Assembly (NCBI GenBank): GCA_951213105.1 | Contig: OX578146.1 | Location: forward strand, 57,748,569 to 57,812,568 | Direction of reading: 5' to 3' | Source: Amaurobius ferox | Lineage: Eukaryota; Arthropoda; Arachnida; Araneae; Amaurobiidae | Length of the DNA: 64,000 nt | Part shown: piece after piece, positions 58,618 through 64,000 of the stretch | How positions within the stretch are numbered: the stretch's first letter is position 1 | Layout: the number at the start of each line of letters is the position of its first letter | Program-made: the position numbers and the translations under genes | The notes under the pieces: model-generated | Databases searched by the model: none | What the model saw: only the letters and a program-made list of their open reading frames with translations | Told to the model about the DNA's origin: nothing

Positions 58618-59377
58618 TACTTTCCCTGCAATACATTTTAATGTATAGGGAAAGAATTGGAATCATGCCGAAAATCGCAACTCGATTTATCGACGGATCT
58701 CCACGTATCGAGACCTCTAGAATACGAAAAAACAATTTTTAGAGTGACGTCTGTGTGTGTGTCTTAGTGTGTGTCTGTCTGTCTGTGCAGATTTTGTATC
58801 CACTCTAACTCAAAAAATAACAGACCGAATTTCATAAAATTTGGTCGGTATGTTACTTGTGGGCCAATCTGGTGCTGATTAGTTTTGAGTACGATTCGGG
58901 ATAAAAAAAAAATCAGCCTTTTTTTGCGAAATGGCCAGGAAAAGCTTGTATCCACTCTAGCTGTAAAACTAATGGCCCGAATTTCACAAAATTCGCTAGA
59001 TAAGTCACTTGTAGGACACCCTGGTACTGATTAGATTTTGGTATGATTCGGAAAAAAATAACCTGCCTTTTTTTGCAAAATGGCCCACAAAAATCGACAA
59101 AATCAAAAATAAACACTACGTACACTGAAATATATCCATTAAATGCTTGTTTTTACGTAATTTGTAACGAAGAAAAGAATAAGACCAACCCCATTACACT
59201 ACGACTAGCCGTTGTCGAGATATTTTAGTTTTTTCGTATTTTCTCTACGCTACTTTTGAAAATATGTCAAGTTACCAAATGAAACGAAAATTGAATTAAA
59301 AGTGAATTACGTTTAATTAAAATAAAGAGAACGTGGATATAAGTCTGCAGAGAAAGTCATATGCTGCCAACATCAGA
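58618..59377 (-). mobile_element. Repeat family D, reverse full-length copy
   Basis: Hairpin at 58619-58654 (ACTTTCCCTGCAATACAT ... ATGTATAGGGAAAG), (TG)n/(CTGT)n core at 58750-58787, a duplicated segment around GGTGCTGATT/GGTACTGATT, and 5' end CAACATCAGA. Forms an inverted pair with 57463-58081. Confidence 0.85.
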
Positions 59378-59689
59378 TTTTAACTTTCACTCAATTTTGT
59401 ATATTTTGTTTCAAAGATCCAAGTCTTGTTTTAGTAAAATGGATTATTTGTGTAAGGTGATGGTGATTTTAGTTAATTGTTTTAGTAGTACATTTGCAAC
59501 ATGTACTTTCCCAGTGAAGCATCCTCTCGTGGGATACAGTAAAGTATAGATACACTAAAAAATTTCCTCGATCATTTATATATATAAGAGAAAATTTGTA
59601 TGCATATATAAATTTATAATTCCTTAATTTATCTGTCTTTTTATCTATCTATCTCCGTGTAACGCTTGGAGAAAATTTCTGTAACGAAT

Positions 59690-60195
59690 TTGACGAGATA
59701 TCACCAACTCGGACTTTTTTAAATGTTGTGAAATTTTCGAAAATGTCTCCAAATTGATAAAAATTAGGCGAAATCAATGAAATTAATTGTGTTTTGAAAG
59801 GGAATAGTATTACAATGCTGTTTCAATAGCATCTGTCTGTCAAGTTCAATCCTCCCACTTGGCGACATATTTTGCGACTTTTTAAAATGTCGCTAAATTT
59901 ATCAAATATCGCCAAATCGATAAAAATATCGACAAATCGATAAACATTTCTCCAAATCAATGAAATTAATTCTCCTTTGAAAGGGGATAGTATTGTAATG
60001 ACGTTTCGGAAGCAATTATCTATCAGTCCAACCGTCCTACTTGGCGACAAATTTGGCGAGTTTTTAAATGTCGCCAAATTTATCAAAATATCACCAAATC
60101 GATAAAAATGTCGGCAAATCGATAAAAATGTCACCAAGTTGATAAATTAGAGTCAAAATTAATGAAATGAATTGTGCTTTCAAAGGGGATAGTAT
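59690..60195 (-). repeat. Higher-order tandem repeat of GCCAAAT units (~190 bp)
   Basis: Two and a half imperfect ~190-bp units. Each has ATAGTATT(A/G)TAATG, TTTCGG/TTTCAATAGC, CTTGGCGACA and several AAATCGATAAAAATGTCGCC short units. Related to the middle of family B but without its ends. Confidence 0.7.
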
Positions 60196-60618
60196 TGTAA
60201 TTATATTTCGGTCAGTGATTGGAAAAACTATATTTTTTTGTAGTGAACTGAAACTACAACTACTTTATGACAAATATAGTTAACAACAACTACATTTTTT
60301 TTAAAAATGTAGTGAGTTATAACTACATTTAAATATTGTCTCTACTTCACTACTTTTATAAGACGGATTTTGACAAAGCTTCAATTTACAAAAAATTTAA
60401 GGATGTGGATCGACTGTAGAAAATTCGCATACTTATTCTGAATTAGTAAAATTTACTAAGTCCTTAATTTACTGACCAATTTATCTTACCAATCTTTACG
60501 CTTTTACCCACTTCTGAAAACAATAAAATAAAACAAATGTATAAAATAAAATAAAAATGAAAACTATTTATTTAAAAATATGTTTGTTCATTTTTAGTAG
60601 AATTTGCATCTCAAAATA
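60196..60618. other. Unassigned, with ACTACA/TGTAGT motifs
   Basis: 60230-60350 is rich in ACTACA and TGTAGT words. No gene. Confidence 0.4.
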
Positions 60619-60894
<276 letters not shown>

Positions 60895-61038
60895 AATTTC
60901 CAAATAGATCAAAGAGAAATGAACAAATTGAGTACCACAAAGTGACCGTGGGGGGTTGTGACCCCCACTCCCCGGTGAATATGGTATAGTGTATAGTGTG
61001 AATTGGTATGGTATAGTGTTTTTAAAATTTCTAATTTT

Positions 61039-61220
<182 letters not shown>

Positions 61221-61935
61221 AATTTCAAATTTGTGTTCAAATTCTCTTTATAAGAAATGACAATACATTTTTGTTATAAAGTGTACCCCGAAAGAAAAAT
61301 CATTCCTTATCTAGAAAACAAATATTTTTATGTTATCTCAAGTTGTAAAACTCTTCTGCTACTTTAAATCTTTCATCGCAAAATATCTTTTAAGGATAAT
61401 GAAAAAGTTTACAGTAAACAATATTTCAAGATTTTCCAAAGTATCCGTAAATATCACTTTAATAAGTATGTTTGTAAAGAAATAATGAGTTTTCTTATAA
61501 ATATTATCTCGTGCTACTAAAAGGAAATGAAATTATACTTTACTCAAACTAATTTAAGAGAGCGAAAATTCAAGCAGCTGCTTTTTCTCATGAGAAGAAC
61601 GCGTTGTTCCATAAGATAGTTAAATAATTCTTTTAAAATACACTAAGTTTTAATGTCAGCGTATATTTGTATACTTGTATGTATGTATATAATATAATCT
61701 TTTGAGCCTCTATAAATTTCCGTGAATATATTTCATTGTACATTACAATGAAGCGACTTCAGTCTTATAACAGGATATTGCATAAGTGTTAGAAAGTGCT
61801 TAAGTGATAACATTTCGCTCATCATTTTGTTTTTCACCTTCATTTTTCTGGTTTTTTTCTTTCTCGTTCTAACGGTTTCGGTTCTTTCCCTCTTTATCTA
61901 TCTCGATTGTTAAAAAGATTTTTGTACTTTTATGC
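61221..61935. other. Unassigned AT-rich sequence
   Basis: No gene, RNA or repeat recognised. Confidence 0.5.
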
Positions 61936-63130
61936 TCTTTATACATTGATAAAAGATAAATCCTCTAATATCATACTCAGTAAAACTGTCATAACCAGAA
62001 ATTATTTCAACTCTCATGCTTTTTCAATAACTCTCTTGCCCTATCAATGACTCGGATATAAAGAAACTCTCATAACTCTCATAATTTATCGATAATTATT
62101 ATACTCTTTTAATAATTCATATTCTAATTATTCCACAACAACGCTTATACTTTTTCAATAACTCTCATTCTCTCTCAATAACTCTCATATTTTCTCAATA
62201 ATTCTCAGACTTTTCCAATAACTCATACACTCATTCTCCCTCAACAACTCTCATACTCCCATTCTGCCTCAACAACCCTCATACTCTCATTCCCACTCCA
62301 CAACTCTTATACTCCCATTTTTCCTCAACAACTCTCATACATTCTAATAAAACCTTCATGCTCTCTCAATAACTCTCTCAATAATTTTCTCTAGATAACT
62401 TTATACACAAAATCTCTCAAAAATATCATACTTTTCAATACATCTCATACGTTTTAATCACTCATATTCTCATTCTCTCTCATTAACGGTGGTAATTTTA
62501 TTATCCTTCATTAACTCTCATACTCTCATTCTCCCTAATTAACTCTCATATTCTCATTCTACCTCATTAACGCTCATACTCTCATTCTCTCATACTCGCA
62601 TTCCCTCTCAACAACTATTCATATTCTCTTTCTCCCTCAACAACACTTATATTCTCATTCTCCCTCAACAACTCCCATGCTCTTATTTCCATCAAAGACT
62701 TTCATACTTTTCAATAACTCCCATGCTCTCTAAATAACTCAAATACACAGAAACTCTCAAAACCTTCATACTTTCTCAATAAATATTGTACTCTCCCGAG
62801 AACACTCATACTCTCATTCCCGCTGAACTACCTTCATTCTCTTTTCTCACTCAACGACTACTATACTTTCTTAATAACTCTAATGCTCTCTCAATAACTC
62901 TCATATACAAAAACTGTTCTAACTTCCATATTTTCTTAATAATTCTCATACTCTCAATAACTTTTATACTGTTATTATCAATCAACATATCTCATACTTT
63001 CATTTTTCCTCAACCACTCTCTTACTTCCATTCTTCCTCAGTAACTCATACTCGCATATTCTCTCCATAAACCTCATACTCTCTCAATAAATCTCATAAT
63101 CCCTCAATAATCCTCGTACTTCCTCAGTAA
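61936..63130. repeat. Degenerate CT-rich tandem repeat, nearly G-free on plus strand
   Basis: About 1.2 kb built from CTCTCATACTCTCATTCTCC and CTCAATAACTCTCATA words, with variable spacing around 25-30 nt. G is very rare on this strand. A 94-codon open frame inside is a by-product of missing stop-codon combinations. Confidence 0.85.
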
Positions 63131-64000
63131 AATCAAAATCAAAATCCCAAAAAGCAACATTAAATTCTAGAAATTCTCCTAGACTTCCTGTACATACTTT
63201 CCCTCTTAAAAATTGCGGAAGACGTGAAATCTGTGAAAATAGAGGAAAAAATAACTGCAATCCAATTCCAATTTTCAGGTACTTTAACTGAGCCTCTAGG
63301 CACTTGAGGTTACAGGTGACGTTCAAAGCGAATAGAATACTGAAATCACGTGATAACTTGTGGTGGGCGAATTTTATTCATCCGCAGGCTATCAAAAGTA
63401 ATTTTTGTATACTTCTTTTCATTTTACATCAGATGTAAATAAGTTTTTAAAGTTGCATGAAACTAAACAGATATAATTTTATTTTATTGAAACATATACC
63501 ATCGTCAAGCGAGCAGCTTGAAAGAAGCATATACTTGTATTATAATTTCAATTATTTGTCATACTTTTGAGTTCAGTACTAGATTAGCCAGGATCTCAGA
63601 AAATATTGAGGTTATGGTCGAATGGAATGGATATTAAGGTGCTAGATTTCATTTTCCAATATGGATTCTATTGAGAACTAATATAAGGGGCGTCATTTCA
63701 CCATATTATAAGAGAAGGCAAAATCCAATTCTTAAGTTTTTGTTGTGACTTGTAGCTATGGCTATTTTTAACATTCGTAAACTTTTTTAAGGGTATTGAA
63801 CTGCTAAATTGTTTCAAGGATATAATGAATCGATATTCACATTGACACATCAGTTTTATGTGTTGTGTTATACTTAATACTATGTTCCTAAAAGCTGATG
63901 TTAAAAAATAAATACACAGTTTCTGTTCTAATTATTCAATTGTATATAACAATTACTTCGATTAAAAAACTTAAGTGTTAGATTTAATATTTTTTTAAAC
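63131..64000. other. Unassigned sequence to the window end
   Basis: No recognisable gene or element. An 80-codon open frame at 63084-63326 (minus) overlaps the CT-rich array and has no motif. Confidence 0.45.

Noticed and set aside
62786..63070. 94-codon open frame
   Set aside because: Lies in the G-poor CT-rich repeat, where lack of G removes TAG and TGA stops.

Overview
The window is 64 kb of AT-rich eukaryotic DNA in which I find no intact host protein-coding gene. It is gene-poor and packed with repeats: long (TA)n and (CA)n/(TG)n tracts, tandem duplications, tRNA- and 5S rRNA-derived short elements, and several families of non-coding mobile elements at many stages of decay. The retrotransposon protein remnants (an R1/Jockey-type RNase H followed by a C-terminal CxC...H...C motif), the 5S sequence and the repeat style point to an arthropod. 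A chelicerate, perhaps a spider, fits best, but that is an inference from family flavour and I could not test it.

Layout. Positions 150-1455 hold a copy of repeat family A (3'-terminal hairpin). A 325-bp unit is tandemly duplicated at 2860-3509. Miniature LTR elements carrying a tRNA-like promoter lie at 3534-4375, 5748-6205 and 22944-23165. A broken R1/Jockey-type retrotransposon with SINE pieces around it, including a full-length 5S-like sequence fused to a tRNA-type SINE, occupies 6321-9010. Two copies of family B with (CA)n cores and a 145-bp tandem repeat follow at 10.9-13.6 kb. A DNA transposon with 225-bp terminal inverted repeats and a transposase remnant is at 14153-15311. From 16 to 28 kb there is little beyond microsatellites, a 66-bp minisatellite and a possible membrane-protein exon pair (19987-20870, minus). 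From 28.8 to 41.7 kb families A, B, C and D are interleaved, with a large palindrome at 29652-30612. A SINE, repeat family E and a second 5S-tRNA SINE lie at 42.3-45.2 kb. At 51-54.2 kb a SINE-derived tandem array sits inside a 3.2-kb insertion that interrupts family A. Families B and D return at 55.4-59.4 kb. The end holds very long (TA)n arrays and a 1.2-kb block almost free of G on the plus strand.

The most interesting signals are three. First, a TRIM-like miniature LTR retrotransposon has about 120-bp LTRs that contain an embedded tRNA-like pol III promoter, followed by a tRNA-Lys-type primer-binding site and preceded by a polypurine tract. Second, a chimeric 5S rRNA-tRNA SINE occurs in two copies that share the same deletion of the tRNA B box. 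Third, three otherwise different families (A, B, D) share one architecture: a microsatellite core, a 3'-terminal hairpin, and a 5' subterminal sequence that repeats the hairpin arm, as in Helentron-associated elements. No database search could be run, so novelty is unproven.
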